Shown here piece after piece: positions 41,908 to 50,357 of a DNA stretch of 64,000 nt. Source of the DNA: Oscillospiraceae bacterium (lineage in GTDB: Bacteria > Bacillota > Clostridia > Oscillospirales > Oscillospiraceae); NCBI GenBank assembly GCA_020025575.1, contig JAHHRW010000002.1:62001-126000 (forward strand), read 5' to 3'. A model generated the notes under the pieces. The model saw nothing but the letters and a program-made list of their open reading frames with translations. It searched no databases and had not been told where the DNA came from. The position numbers and the translations under genes are program-made. The first letter of the stretch is position 1. Each line of letters opens with the position of its first letter.

Positions 41908-42801
41908 ATGGATATTCACAAGGAAAGCCATGCAGTTGGTGCAGGCGTACCCACGCAGCAGCAACTAGCGGCAATCAATGCACTGGCAAAAGCGGAACTG
42001 ACGGAAGATCAGGTTTATGTATTTTCTCTGCGGTTATGCGACGATCAGATCGACCGGGATTACGAGCGATTTGACACGGCAGCCCTGCCGGAGCTAGCCA
42101 AAATGTTCATCGGCAAGAGTGGTATCGTAGATCACAAGTGGTCATCCAGCGCTCAGCTGGCCAGAATCTTTGCCAGCGAAGTGGTGTGTCAGGATTCAGT
42201 TTGTTTCATCAAGGCATGGGCATATATCCGCAGAGGCGGTGATGGGGATGAATGGATTGCCGACATTGAAGCAGGGATCAAGAAGGAAGTATCGGTTGGC
42301 TGCGCCATGGGGGAGAGTGTCTGCTCGATTTGCGGACAGGCATACGGAACCTGCGGTCACGACAAGGGTGAGATTTATGATGGGCAAGTATGCTGCGCCA
42401 TTTTGAGAAATCCGGTGGATGCATATGAGTTTTCCTTTGTTGCGGTTCCGGCGCAGCCCAATGCCGGTGTGCTGAAGGGCCTTGGACGGCGAAAGATCAG
42501 TCTGAAAGAACTGGCAGATGAGCACGGGGCCCAGGAGGAATTCCGGGTACTGTTCAAAATGGCACAGCTGGGCAAACAATACGCAAAACAGCTGGAAGAT
42601 GATGTGGTTCGACTGTGTCTTTCGCTGAATGTTGGAATTGAGGAAGCAGTTTTGCGTTCTGCTGCCGGAAAAATGGCGCCTGAAGAACTGATGCAGTTCA
42701 AGGAGGCGCTGAATGAGCGCATGACGAAAAGCTATCCTGTGCAGATGCAGCTGAGCTGCGCCAAGAAGGAAAGCAGCGTGGAAAGCGGGTATCTCATTTG
42801 A
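41908..42801 (+). CDS. Head maturation protease-scaffold protein with cysteine cluster
   Basis: A 297-residue protein in the prohead protease position. Residues 35-185 have the serine-protease pattern IVDHKWS (His76), KKEVSVGC (Ser129) and YEFSFVAVPAQPNAGVLKG. A cysteine cluster, CSICGQAYGTCGHDKGE with CC162-163, is inserted between Ser129 and this end: the likely ligands C139, C142, C149, H151 and C162/163 suggest a small zinc knuckle. Residues 190-297 are helical and charged and probably act as scaffold. The family is known in many Firmicute phages as XkdF-like/head protease. Confidence 0.72.
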   Translation: MDIHKESHAVGAGVPTQQQLAAINALAKAELTEDQVYVFSLRLCDDQIDRDYERFDTAALPELAKMFIGKSGIVDHKWSSSAQLARIFASEVVCQDSVCFIKAWAYIRRGGDGDEWIADIEAGIKKEVSVGCAMGESVCSICGQAYGTCGHDKGEIYDGQVCCAILRNPVDAYEFSFVAVPAQPNAGVLKGLGRRKISLKELADEHGAQEEFRVLFKMAQLGKQYAKQLEDDVVRLCLSLNVGIEEAVLRSAAGKMAPEELMQFKEALNERMTKSYPVQMQLSCAKKESSVESGYLI

Positions 42802-42847
42802 GTTTTACCGGGGAACCGGAAAACATATTTTCATTGGAGGGAACTTT

Positions 42848-43186
42848 ATGAACGTATCTTTTGAGGAAATTGGTCACATCAGTGCAACCTTTGCAACGGA
42901 TTCTGCTCGGGTGGGTGTTCTGTGCAAAATGACTGCAAATGGCAAGGTTGCACCCTGTGAAGACGGAAACGCATTTTGCGGCAAGGTTGAATCTGTTCGC
43001 AAGGGCTTTGCAGGGGTACAGCTGCACGGCTTTGTAGAAGTCAGCTACTCTGGTACGGCACCTGGGGTCGGCTACCAGATTCTGGTGGCAGATGCCAACG
43101 GCGGCGTAAAGACGCACACTTCCGGCAAGTCCTATCTGGTAGTAAGTGTGAACCAGAGCGCAAAGACTGCAATCATCGAACTGTAA
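42848..43186 (+). CDS. Small beta-rich phage head decoration-like protein
   Basis: A 112-residue protein, short strands and many glycines, with no signal peptide or membrane helix. It lies just upstream of the capsid gene, where HK97-like phages often encode a decoration/stabilising protein; residues such as the GKVAP..FCGKVESVRKGFAGVQLHG stretch look like a compact beta barrel. The function is inferred from place and size only. GGAGG lies 8 bases before the ATG. Confidence 0.55.
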   Translation: MNVSFEEIGHISATFATDSARVGVLCKMTANGKVAPCEDGNAFCGKVESVRKGFAGVQLHGFVEVSYSGTAPGVGYQILVADANGGVKTHTSGKSYLVVSVNQSAKTAIIEL

Positions 43187-43199
43187 GGAGGAAATGAAG

Positions 43200-44225
43200 A
43201 TGGCATATGATAATCTGAGACTGGAAAAGGGCATGTATCGTCAGGAGGGTATGAATTTTACCCAGGTTCTGGAGTCTATGGACCCCAGCGAAAACTATCG
43301 TGGAACTGCACTGGAGGGGACGGATGCCTTTCAGCGTCAGCTGAAGCGCTTTGGCATTAAGGTCAAGGGTGCTGGTTCTTCTACTGTGGAAAAGTTTTTC
43401 CGCAATATGGATTCTGCTGTGCTGTTCCCGGAATACATCGCCCGTGCTGTTCGTCAGGGCATGGAGGAAAATGACATTCTGCCCGGTATTACTGCAACCA
43501 CCACGGTAATTGATGCCATGGACTATCGCTCTATCTACTCTGAAGCGGATGAAGAGAGCTCCGGCATGAAGGCCGTTGCAGAAGGTGCGGTAATCCCTGC
43601 CACCAAGGTAAAGACAAAGGATCATCTGATCAATCTGACCAAGCGGGGCCGTATGCTGGTGGCAAGCTATGAGGCAGTTCGATTCCAGAAACTGGATCTT
43701 TTCAGTGTTATGCTGCGCCAGATTGGCAGCTACATCCAGAAAATGCAGCTGGCAGATGCGGTGAATGTTCTGGTCAACGGTGATGGCAATGAAAATGCGG
43801 CGAAGTCCTATCAGGTGGGGTCTGGTGCGATTTCCGGCAGCAGCGGGAATCTCGGCTACGATCAGCTGGTTGAATTCTGGGGCCAGTTTGACCCCTACAC
43901 CATGAATGGTATGCTGTGCAACAGCGGCATGATGACGAAACTGCTGAAGATTCCCGAACTGCAGAATCCTCTGACAGGGCTGAACTTCCAGGGAACTGGC
44001 CAGCTGACCACCCCTCTGGGCGCACAGCTGCACAGAACCGGCTGCGTTGCAGATGGCATGATTATCGGCATCGACAATCGCTATGCACTGGAGCTGGTAC
44101 GAGCTGGTGATGTGCTGGTAGAATACGACAAGCTGATTGATCGACAGCTGGAACGTGCGGCAATCACTTCTATCTCCGGCTTTGGCAAAATCTGCGATGG
44201 TGCGGTGAAAGTGCTGCGGGTATGA
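43200..44225 (+). CDS. HK97-fold major capsid protein
   Basis: A 341-residue major capsid protein. The family markers are the central alpha/beta core beginning near VEKFFRNMDSAVLFPEYIARAV, the E-loop/spine strand region SEADEESSGMKAVAEG..IPATKVKTKDHLINL and the C-terminal domain (GIDNRYALELVRAGD). No N-terminal delta domain is seen, which fits a separately encoded scaffold in the protease gene. The ATG at 43200 (GGAGG 8 bases away) is preferred to the one two codons earlier. The stop overlaps the next start (ATGA). Confidence 0.9.
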   Translation: MAYDNLRLEKGMYRQEGMNFTQVLESMDPSENYRGTALEGTDAFQRQLKRFGIKVKGAGSSTVEKFFRNMDSAVLFPEYIARAVRQGMEENDILPGITATTTVIDAMDYRSIYSEADEESSGMKAVAEGAVIPATKVKTKDHLINLTKRGRMLVASYEAVRFQKLDLFSVMLRQIGSYIQKMQLADAVNVLVNGDGNENAAKSYQVGSGAISGSSGNLGYDQLVEFWGQFDPYTMNGMLCNSGMMTKLLKIPELQNPLTGLNFQGTGQLTTPLGAQLHRTGCVADGMIIGIDNRYALELVRAGDVLVEYDKLIDRQLERAAITSISGFGKICDGAVKVLRV

Positions 44226-44578
44226 GTTTGACAGATCAGATCTATACCCAGGCACTTTTGCTTGCGGGGGAACTGGATGATCGGCAGAGAACACTGCTGC
44301 AGGTGCTGTGCAGGAGTGCGGAAAATACGCTGACTGCAAAGCTAAGGGGCGGCATGACAGCGCAGGACTGCGCAGGAGACTTTGTTTCAGCAGCAAGTTT
44401 ATATGCTCTGGCGGCGTTGTCGGAAACAGATGGTGCAATGGCACCGGAATCCTTCCGGGTGGGGGATGTGACGGTTCAAAAATCCGGAAGTTCTGCTGCG
44501 GCAAACTGTCTGCGCAGGCAGGCGGAACTGATGATTGGTCCCTATTTGATGGGGAATTTCTCTTTTATGAGGGCTTAA
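44222..44578 (+). CDS. Head-tail connector-type phage protein
   Basis: A 118-residue, mostly helical protein directly after the capsid gene, where gp6/YqbG-like adaptors sit. It begins MSLTDQIYTQALLLAGELDDRQ and ends with the LRRQAELMIGPYL helix, typical of these small adaptor proteins. The role (ring on the portal) is inferred from position and helical content. It starts inside the capsid stop. Confidence 0.62.
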   Translation: MSLTDQIYTQALLLAGELDDRQRTLLQVLCRSAENTLTAKLRGGMTAQDCAGDFVSAASLYALAALSETDGAMAPESFRVGDVTVQKSGSSAAANCLRRQAELMIGPYLMGNFSFMRA

Positions 44579-44580
44579 CC

Positions 44581-44946
44581 ATGCGTACAATGATTGAAAA
44601 AATCCTTAGGGGCTATGGAAAATCAATGGTTTTATGTCAAAATGACGTGCAATACAGCGTGAGAGGTTTCTTTCAGGCTGTAACTGGAAAGTCGGAGCAA
44701 TATGCAAAACTCCAACCCGGAATTGCCGGGTTGGAGGATTTGGCTCGATACGTTTACATTGGCCCCATCCAGCCAGAGGCAAAGACCGGAGATGAGATTA
44801 TTGCGGATGAAAAGCATTATCAGATTCGCCATGCACAGGTAATCTATGAGGGAGCAGAAGCCGTTTATGTATGGGGAATGTGTGTTGAGAAAGGTGGCAT
44901 GCCCAATTGGGAAATGAATGGGTGCAAATCGTTGCAGATATTCTAA
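44581..44946 (+). CDS. Small phage head-closure-like protein
   Basis: A 121-residue protein, two bases after the connector gene. It contains a ~90-residue beta-rich core (KSMVLCQNDVQYSVRGFFQAVTG, RYVYIGPIQPEAKTGDEI, YQIRHAQVIYEGAEAVYVWGM) that resembles head-closure (gp16/XkdH-type) proteins in size and strand pattern. The function is an inference. Its last 40 bases overlap the start of the next gene. Confidence 0.55.
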   Translation: MRTMIEKILRGYGKSMVLCQNDVQYSVRGFFQAVTGKSEQYAKLQPGIAGLEDLARYVYIGPIQPEAKTGDEIIADEKHYQIRHAQVIYEGAEAVYVWGMCVEKGGMPNWEMNGCKSLQIF

Positions 44947-45629
44947 TCGAGTCCGGAATTGCGGTGATGGAAGCATATCCTGCGGGTACAATGCTCCATG
45001 TGACAAAACCAACGGCCGCAGTGGAGATGAGGGGACTCAACTGCGGCGAAGGAAACGTGATGATTGGGATTCGGGTACTCAGTCCCCGAAATTTGGGCGG
45101 CTGGGAATGCCAAAATGCAGCAGGGAGCGTGGCAGGGGCACTGTATGGTGCGGATATGGAGTGCACCTGCGCACAAATGGAATATTTACACAGAAGTGAC
45201 TGTTTCTGTGTTCTGGTAATGGCTAAGATTCCTGTATTTCTGGAGAATGGTATCTGGAAAAAAGGCAGGCCATGGGAAGTTCTTGTGGGGAATCAGAAAC
45301 TGGAGTATGTCAGTGGATTTTATGCCGAACAAAACCAGGACAGACGGTTGGTGGGGGCGGTTTGCCAGAGCGGGCCTGTGGGAGTAACACCCGGTGCAAA
45401 TGCCGGATGGAATATTCGGCTGGTGCAGAAAATCCCATTCGGAAAGGTGATTTCGGCAATGCCCCAGGAACCCTTTAGTCTGACGGTGCATAAAGGGGGA
45501 CAGACCCAGCAGTATCGGAACTGCTATTGGAGCGGGGAGAAAAGTTCACACAGTCCGTCAGGGGAAGAACTGGAATACTGGGGCTATGCACTAGAGCGGG
45601 AGGTTACAAATGGAGAAACTGAAGTTTGA
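44907..45629 (+). CDS. Phage cassette protein of unknown function (240 residues)
   Basis: I do not recognise this protein. It is 240 residues long, soluble by composition, with many short beta stretches and seven cysteines, and no signal peptide or membrane helix. Start candidates are TTG 44907 (AAAGGTGG 9 bases upstream) and GTG 44922; both overlap the previous gene. Position suggests a neck or tail-completion protein, perhaps a fusion of two small ones (residues ~1-105, then 106-240 from MAKIPVFLENGIWKKGRP). Reading-frame conservation and tight coupling suggest it is real. Confidence 0.6.
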   Translation: MGNEWVQIVADILIESGIAVMEAYPAGTMLHVTKPTAAVEMRGLNCGEGNVMIGIRVLSPRNLGGWECQNAAGSVAGALYGADMECTCAQMEYLHRSDCFCVLVMAKIPVFLENGIWKKGRPWEVLVGNQKLEYVSGFYAEQNQDRRLVGAVCQSGPVGVTPGANAGWNIRLVQKIPFGKVISAMPQEPFSLTVHKGGQTQQYRNCYWSGEKSSHSPSGEELEYWGYALEREVTNGETEV

Positions 45630-45993
45630 AAATTTTACGTGGCTGCAAAATCCCGAAGTGTTTCAGGTGGATGCAGAAATTGCACCGGTGTATACCGTTG
45701 CTCTGGATGGAAGCATCAGCTACAAAGGGCTGGGCCCACTTTGCCGTGTGATTCGAGGGAAAGGGGTATTTCAGGGAAGTGAAGCGGTAAAATATTTTAA
45801 TGCCCTTTCCGTGTACATGGCTGCAAAGCTTTTTGGGAAACTGATTCATCCTATTTGGGGGACATTTCAGGTTTATTTGGTGGAGCTGAAAATGCAGCAG
45901 TGCAGCCGGGAAGACTATATTGAGTACTCCTTTGCATTCCGTGAAGCGGATTCTTCTGGTATGATCCCGATGCTTCCTGAGCAAAAATCATAG
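45610..45993 (+). CDS. Tail/baseplate-like protein resembling the DNA-circularisation N-domain
   Basis: A 127-residue protein. Its core (GPLCRVIRGKGVFQGSEAVKYFNAL, then KLFGKLIHPIWGTFQVYLVELKMQQCSREDY and YSFAFREAD) follows the pattern of DNA_circ_N-type phage proteins, with the LxHPxxG and final FxFxE-like signature. Such domains occur in tail/baseplate-hub proteins of Mu-like and PBSX-like phages, but here it is alone and last in the cassette. Overlaps the upstream gene by 20 bases; GGGAGG precedes the ATG. Confidence 0.5.
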   Translation: MEKLKFENFTWLQNPEVFQVDAEIAPVYTVALDGSISYKGLGPLCRVIRGKGVFQGSEAVKYFNALSVYMAAKLFGKLIHPIWGTFQVYLVELKMQQCSREDYIEYSFAFREADSSGMIPMLPEQKS

Positions 45994-45994
45994 T

Positions 45995-46028
45995 AAATGG
46001 CCTCACAGAATTCTGTGAGGCCATTTTT
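45995..46028 (+). terminator. Terminator at the end of the phage cassette
   Basis: A perfect 16-base palindromic stem (45995-46010 with 46011-46026) and TTTTT run, 2 bases after the last cassette stop; it can also serve glgP on the other strand. Confidence 0.85.
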
Positions 46029-46034
46029 GAAATA

Positions 46035-48368
46035 TCAATACTGAGTGGGTTTGATATGCCAGATTTCTTCGGCGTACTGATGAATGGTACGGTCGGAAGA
46101 GAATTTTCCGGCGCTGGCAATATTCTCTAAGCACTTTCTGCCAAAGGCCTGCCGGTCAGCGTAATCCCGGTTGGCACGCAGCTTGGCTTGCAGATAGGAT
46201 TCATAGTCCAACAGCAGGTAATAATGGTCAGCCATGTGCCAGGAAGTGCCATCCAACAGAGCGTGGTACAGCTCAATCTGGTCATTGTCACAGGGGACGG
46301 TGCCGTCAACCAGTGTGTCGATGGCACGATGCAGACGGGGGTTCGTATCATAGATGCCGCGGGCGTAGTAAGAAGACTTGGCGGCGTTGATCTGCTCAAC
46401 GGTAGCACCGAAGATGTAGTTATTCTCCATGCCGGCTTCCTTCACGATTTCTACATTTGCACCGTCCATAGTACCCAGGGTCACGGCACCATTGAGCATG
46501 AGCTTCATGTTGCCTGTGCCGGAAGCTTCGGTGCCGGCGGGAGAAATCTGCTCAGAAATATCAGCTGCAGGGATGATATGCTCAGCATAGGAACAGTTAT
46601 AGTTCTGGACGAACACAACCTTCAGCTTGTCGTTTACATCCGGATCGTTGTTAATCATTTTTGCAATCCGATTGATATAGCGGATAATTGCCTTAGCACG
46701 GATATAGCCGGGAGCAGATTTAGCGCCAAACAGATACACAGTGGGGTGGAAGTCGGTCAGACTGCCATCCTTCAGACGGAAGTAGATATCGACGATGGAC
46801 AGCGCGTTGAGCAGCTGGCGCTTATACTCATGCAGACGCTTGACCTGAACATCAAAGATAAAATCGGGATTCAGCTGAATGCCTTCGTGCTGGGCAATGA
46901 CCTTGCACAGCTGCTCTTTTTTCTGATGTTTGACGGCATTGAACTGATTGACCAGTTCGTCGTCGATCATGGGTTTCAGTTCACTGAGCCGGCCCAGATC
47001 CTTTAGGAAATCGCCGCCGATTTTATCAGAAATCAACTGGGTCAGCTCGGGGTTGCACAGACCCAGCCAACGGCGTGGGGTGATACCGTTGGTCTTATTC
47101 TGAAAACGGTCGGGGAATTCCTTGTACCAATCACGGAACACGTCATCCTTTAGAATCTGGGAGTGGATCTCAGCTACGCCATTGATATAGCTGCCCACGT
47201 AGATGGACAGGTTCGCCATGTGCGCAATATCGTTCTGGATAATGAACAGCCCGGGATGCTCTCTGCGAATTTTTTCGTCAATGCGGCAGATGATGTCTGA
47301 TATTTCAGGAACCACACTGCGCAGCAAATCCAAAGGCCATTTTTCCAGGGCCTCGCCCATGACGGTGTGGTTGGTGTAGGAGAAGGTTTTCTGTGCCACG
47401 GAAAATGCCTGCTCGAAGTCCATGCCCTCGGCCATCAGCAGACGAATCAGTTCTGGAATAGACATGGCAGGGTGGGTATCATTCAGCTGAATGGCATAAT
47501 AATCTGCAAAATGGCTCAGATCATCACCGTGGGCCAGTTTATATACCCGCAGCATATCCTGCAGTGAGGCAGAGGACAATACATACTGCTGCTTGATGCG
47601 AAGGCGCTTGCCTTCCCAAGTGGAATCGTTGGGGTAAAGGACACGGGTGATATCCTCTGCCTTGTTCTTCTGATCCAGTGCACGCAGGTAATCCTGATTG
47701 TTAAATGCATTGAAATCGAGTTCGCTCTCGGCCTCGCACTGCCACAGACGCAGGGTGTTGATATTATTGGTGCCATAACCGATGACGGGAACATCATAGG
47801 GGACAGCCAGAACGGTATGGTCGGGGAAATGTACCTTGACAGTGTGATTATACCGGCGGTAAGACCAAGGATCGCCGAATTTTGTCCAGTCATCGGCAGC
47901 TTCTACCTGACTTCCGTTGGAATCAAAGGTCTGCTTGAACAGACCAAAACGATAACGAAGACCATAACCGGACAAAGGAAGATTGCAGCTTGCAGCTGAA
48001 TCCAGAAAACATGCGGACAGTCGACCAAGACCGCCATTGCCCAGTGCGTCGTCCTCGATTTCTTCCAGACAAGCCAGATCTACGCCCTGCTGTGCAAACA
48101 GTTCCTTCATCTCGTCGAGAATACCCAAATTATACAGGTTGCTGTACACAAGACGACCGATCAGATACTCAGCAGAGAAATAATATGCCTTTCTTTCGGG
48201 CATGCGGGTCTTTCTGCTCTTGTTCCAGTTGTCGCTGATAGCCATCATAACGGCGGTGCCGAGAGCCTCGTGCAGCTCCTGAGGAGTGGCCTGTTTCAGG
48301 GAAACATCGTGCTGATATTTCAGCTGAGCTTCAGTCCACTTTAAAATGTTGAGACAATTATAACTCAT
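46035..48368 (-). CDS. glgP: Glycogen/alpha-glucan phosphorylase
   Basis: A 777-residue cytosolic enzyme releasing glucose-1-phosphate from glycogen or maltodextrin. The PLP-binding lysine lies in EASGTGNMKLMLNGAVTLG near residue 625; other signatures are DALGNGGLGRLSACFLDS, NDTHPAM and KRLHEYKRQLLN. Its short N-terminus (no animal-type regulatory extension) fits the bacterial form. AGGAG lies 7 bases before the ATG at 48368. It stands alone; no other glycogen genes are in the window. Confidence 0.95.
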   Translation of the reverse strand: MSYNCLNILKWTEAQLKYQHDVSLKQATPQELHEALGTAVMMAISDNWNKSRKTRMPERKAYYFSAEYLIGRLVYSNLYNLGILDEMKELFAQQGVDLACLEEIEDDALGNGGLGRLSACFLDSAASCNLPLSGYGLRYRFGLFKQTFDSNGSQVEAADDWTKFGDPWSYRRYNHTVKVHFPDHTVLAVPYDVPVIGYGTNNINTLRLWQCEAESELDFNAFNNQDYLRALDQKNKAEDITRVLYPNDSTWEGKRLRIKQQYVLSSASLQDMLRVYKLAHGDDLSHFADYYAIQLNDTHPAMSIPELIRLLMAEGMDFEQAFSVAQKTFSYTNHTVMGEALEKWPLDLLRSVVPEISDIICRIDEKIRREHPGLFIIQNDIAHMANLSIYVGSYINGVAEIHSQILKDDVFRDWYKEFPDRFQNKTNGITPRRWLGLCNPELTQLISDKIGGDFLKDLGRLSELKPMIDDELVNQFNAVKHQKKEQLCKVIAQHEGIQLNPDFIFDVQVKRLHEYKRQLLNALSIVDIYFRLKDGSLTDFHPTVYLFGAKSAPGYIRAKAIIRYINRIAKMINNDPDVNDKLKVVFVQNYNCSYAEHIIPAADISEQISPAGTEASGTGNMKLMLNGAVTLGTMDGANVEIVKEAGMENNYIFGATVEQINAAKSSYYARGIYDTNPRLHRAIDTLVDGTVPCDNDQIELYHALLDGTSWHMADHYYLLLDYESYLQAKLRANRDYADRQAFGRKCLENIASAGKFSSDRTIHQYAEEIWHIKPTQY

Positions 48369-48897
48369 GTTTACGCTCCTATCTCATGCGGTGGTTCCGC
48401 AATTCGTTATATCTTTGGATTCAGCTGCGCTGCCACACGGATATGACTGGGCTGTATGATCACTCTAAATCAGTATATCCAAATCAATCATCTGGTGATT
48501 GCAGGTGTGCACAGAGCAGGACTGAATGAGGGGGGGCGGATGTGCAAAAAATTAGGCTTTTGCGCAGAATTATGCTACATTTGCCAAAATCGATCGCAGT
48601 CCAGAAAAACATCTGACGGATTGTGTCGCACTTTCAGTAAACATATAGAAAACACTATACAAATCAAAGATTAACGCCTAGCATGGTGTTTGTCAAGTAA
48701 AACTCGCTGCGCAACCGGGTGCAATTCCAATTTTTGTGAGGTATATGCAGAAAAAACCAAGGTGGACAAAAAGAATGCCAGAGAATTGAGGAATCCTCTG
48801 GCATTATTGACAATATAAAGATGATTGAAACAAGATGGATCGGATTTCGTAAAAAGAGCCGCTGCGGGAAAGCAGCGGCTCTTGTAATATTAAGAGA
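48369..48897 (-). other. Non-coding gap between glgP and the sugar-ABC ATPase gene
   Basis: No convincing gene. It holds two hairpins that terminate the ATPase gene: 48851-48883 (AAGAGCCGCTGC stem with TTTTT on the minus strand) and 48774-48805 (AATGCCAGAG/CTCTGGCATT with CTTTTTG). The region 48560-48770 is AT-rich and shows only weak pairing. A 72-residue open frame at 48456-48674 (+) lacks a ribosome site and is not called. Confidence 0.6.
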
Positions 48898-50091
48898 TTA
48901 GGCTTCCAGATTGATACCGGTCTCCTTATTGAAGACGTGGCAGACGGTACCGTTGAAGTCGAAACCAACGGTAGCACCGTTGGACAGGGCGGCAACCTCT
49001 GCACCGGTCATGTTCATGGTGGAAATGACCAGGACAACATCACGGCCCATAGCACTTACGTGCAGGTGAACTGTGGAACCCATCATTTCGGAAACATCAA
49101 CCTTAGCGCTGATGCCGCCATTACGGCACAGAGTGATGTGCTCAGGACGAACACCCAAGGTGATATTCTGCTCAGCGACATTGTTCTTTGCCAGGGCAGC
49201 CTGCTTTTCCTCGCTCAGCTCAACAGTCAGGTTATCCAGAATCACAGCGTACTTGCCGTTCTTCTTAACCAGCTTTGCATCGAACAGGTTCATCTGAGGA
49301 GATCCAATGAAACCTGCAACGAACAGGTTGTAGGGATGGTTGAACACTTCCTGAGGAGTGCCAATCTGCTGGATGAAACCATCCTTCATGATAACGATAC
49401 GATCGCCCAGGGTCATAGCCTCGGTCTGGTCGTGGGTAACATAAATAAAGGTTGTATCAATACGTTCACGCAGCTTGATGATCTCTGCACGCATCTGGTT
49501 ACGCAGCTTTGCGTCCAGGTTGGACAGAGGTTCGTCCATCAGGAAGACCTGAGGGTTACGGACGATAGCACGGCCGATAGCAACACGCTGACGCTGACCA
49601 CCGGACAGAGCCTTGGGCTTACGGCCCAGGTACTGGGTAATGTCCAGAATTTCAGCAGCCTGCTTGACAGCTCTGTCAATCTCATCCTTGGGAGTATGAC
49701 GCAGCTTCAGAGCAAATGCCATGTTTTCATATACGGTCATGTGGGGGTACAGAGCGTAGTTCTGGAAGACCATTGCGATATCGCGGTCCTTGGGGGCTAC
49801 GTCGTTGACCAGACGGTCGCCGATGTACAGTTCACCCTCGGAGATTTCTTCCAAACCGGCGATCATACGCAGGGTGGTGGACTTACCACAGCCGGAAGGT
49901 CCGACCAGAACGATAAATTCCTTATCCTTGATCTCCAGGTTGAAATCGTGGACTGCAATAACGCCCTTGTCCGTGACCTGAAGATTGGACTTCTTTTCAG
50001 GAGCGTCGCCTTTCTTCTTCTTTTTCTTCTTGGTGTCATCGCCGCTGAACGGGTAGATTTTCTTAACGTTTTTCAAAGATAAACTTGCCAT
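48898..50091 (-). CDS. ATPase subunit of a sugar ABC importer (MsmK/UgpC family)
   Basis: A 397-residue ATPase. Walker A is GPSGCGKST, Q-loop FQNYALYPHM, signature LSGGQRQRVAIGRA, Walker B VFLMDEP, H-loop THDQTEA, followed by the OB-fold regulatory domain (TLGVRPEHI). This class serves several sugar importers. Between the first strand and Walker A there is an extra Lys-rich segment (GDDTKKKKKKKGDAPEKKSN, residues ~16-35) absent from typical MsmK. The ATG at 50091 is chosen as the MASLSLKNV start is characteristic. No permease or binding protein is near, so it may be a shared ATPase. Confidence 0.9.
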   Translation of the reverse strand: MASLSLKNVKKIYPFSGDDTKKKKKKKGDAPEKKSNLQVTDKGVIAVHDFNLEIKDKEFIVLVGPSGCGKSTTLRMIAGLEEISEGELYIGDRLVNDVAPKDRDIAMVFQNYALYPHMTVYENMAFALKLRHTPKDEIDRAVKQAAEILDITQYLGRKPKALSGGQRQRVAIGRAIVRNPQVFLMDEPLSNLDAKLRNQMRAEIIKLRERIDTTFIYVTHDQTEAMTLGDRIVIMKDGFIQQIGTPQEVFNHPYNLFVAGFIGSPQMNLFDAKLVKKNGKYAVILDNLTVELSEEKQAALAKNNVAEQNITLGVRPEHITLCRNGGISAKVDVSEMMGSTVHLHVSAMGRDVVLVISTMNMTGAEVAALSNGATVGFDFNGTVCHVFNKETGINLEA

Positions 50092-50305
50092 ACAATTCCG
50101 ACTCCGATCACACTGCCTCCGCACGTGTGACCTCGCAGTTACCAATGGAAGGGTAACACTGCATTACGACAGGTCTCCACACTGCCGCACCGCGAGTCCT
50201 GCGGGTTAATGATTCCTCCTTTTGTGACGAAATCCATCTATTTTGTGGAGTAGATAAACCTCGCCGGTATGCATACATCATACCATATGGATTCTGATAT
50301 CGCAA
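50092..50305 (-). promoter_or_regulatory. Promoter and long 5' leader of the sugar-ABC ATPase gene
   Basis: Minus-strand TTGCGA (50300-50305), 17-base spacer and TATGAT (50277-50282) predict a start near 50270, so the leader is ~180 bases. It contains an isolated AAAAGGAGG not followed by ATG, and a perfect TCACAC/GTGTGA hairpin whose loop holds GCGGAGGC, close before the coding start. Confidence 0.5.
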
Positions 50306-50357
50306 CCGTGTACAATTACAGTATTGAGACATCATTTTTATGCTATTTCACCAAATG

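Larger units (their letters stand above)
39158..45993 (+). mobile_element. Phage-head gene cassette without integrase, lysis or tail genes
   Basis: Ten tightly packed plus-strand genes: small terminase, large terminase, portal, maturation protease, decoration-like protein, capsid, connector, two unknown head/neck proteins and a DNA-circularisation/baseplate-like protein. The order terS-terL-portal-protease-capsid resembles PBSX/HK97-type heads. Start and stop codons overlap or lie within tens of bases, and no frame is broken. There is no integrase, repressor, replication, holin, endolysin, sheath or tape-measure gene, no tRNA attachment site and no clear promoter on the plus strand before it. 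It lies between core genes and ends in a strong terminator. Confidence 0.82.

Noticed and set aside
39013..46034. Attachment sites or a tRNA target flanking the phage cassette
   Set aside because: I could not find a matching direct repeat at both ends, and the tRNA genes of this window lie 23 kb away. Long exact repeats could be missed by eye.
48456..48674. A 72-codon open frame between glgP and the sugar ATPase gene
   Set aside because: No ribosome site, low-complexity composition without motifs, and the region otherwise looks like untranslated sequence with terminators.
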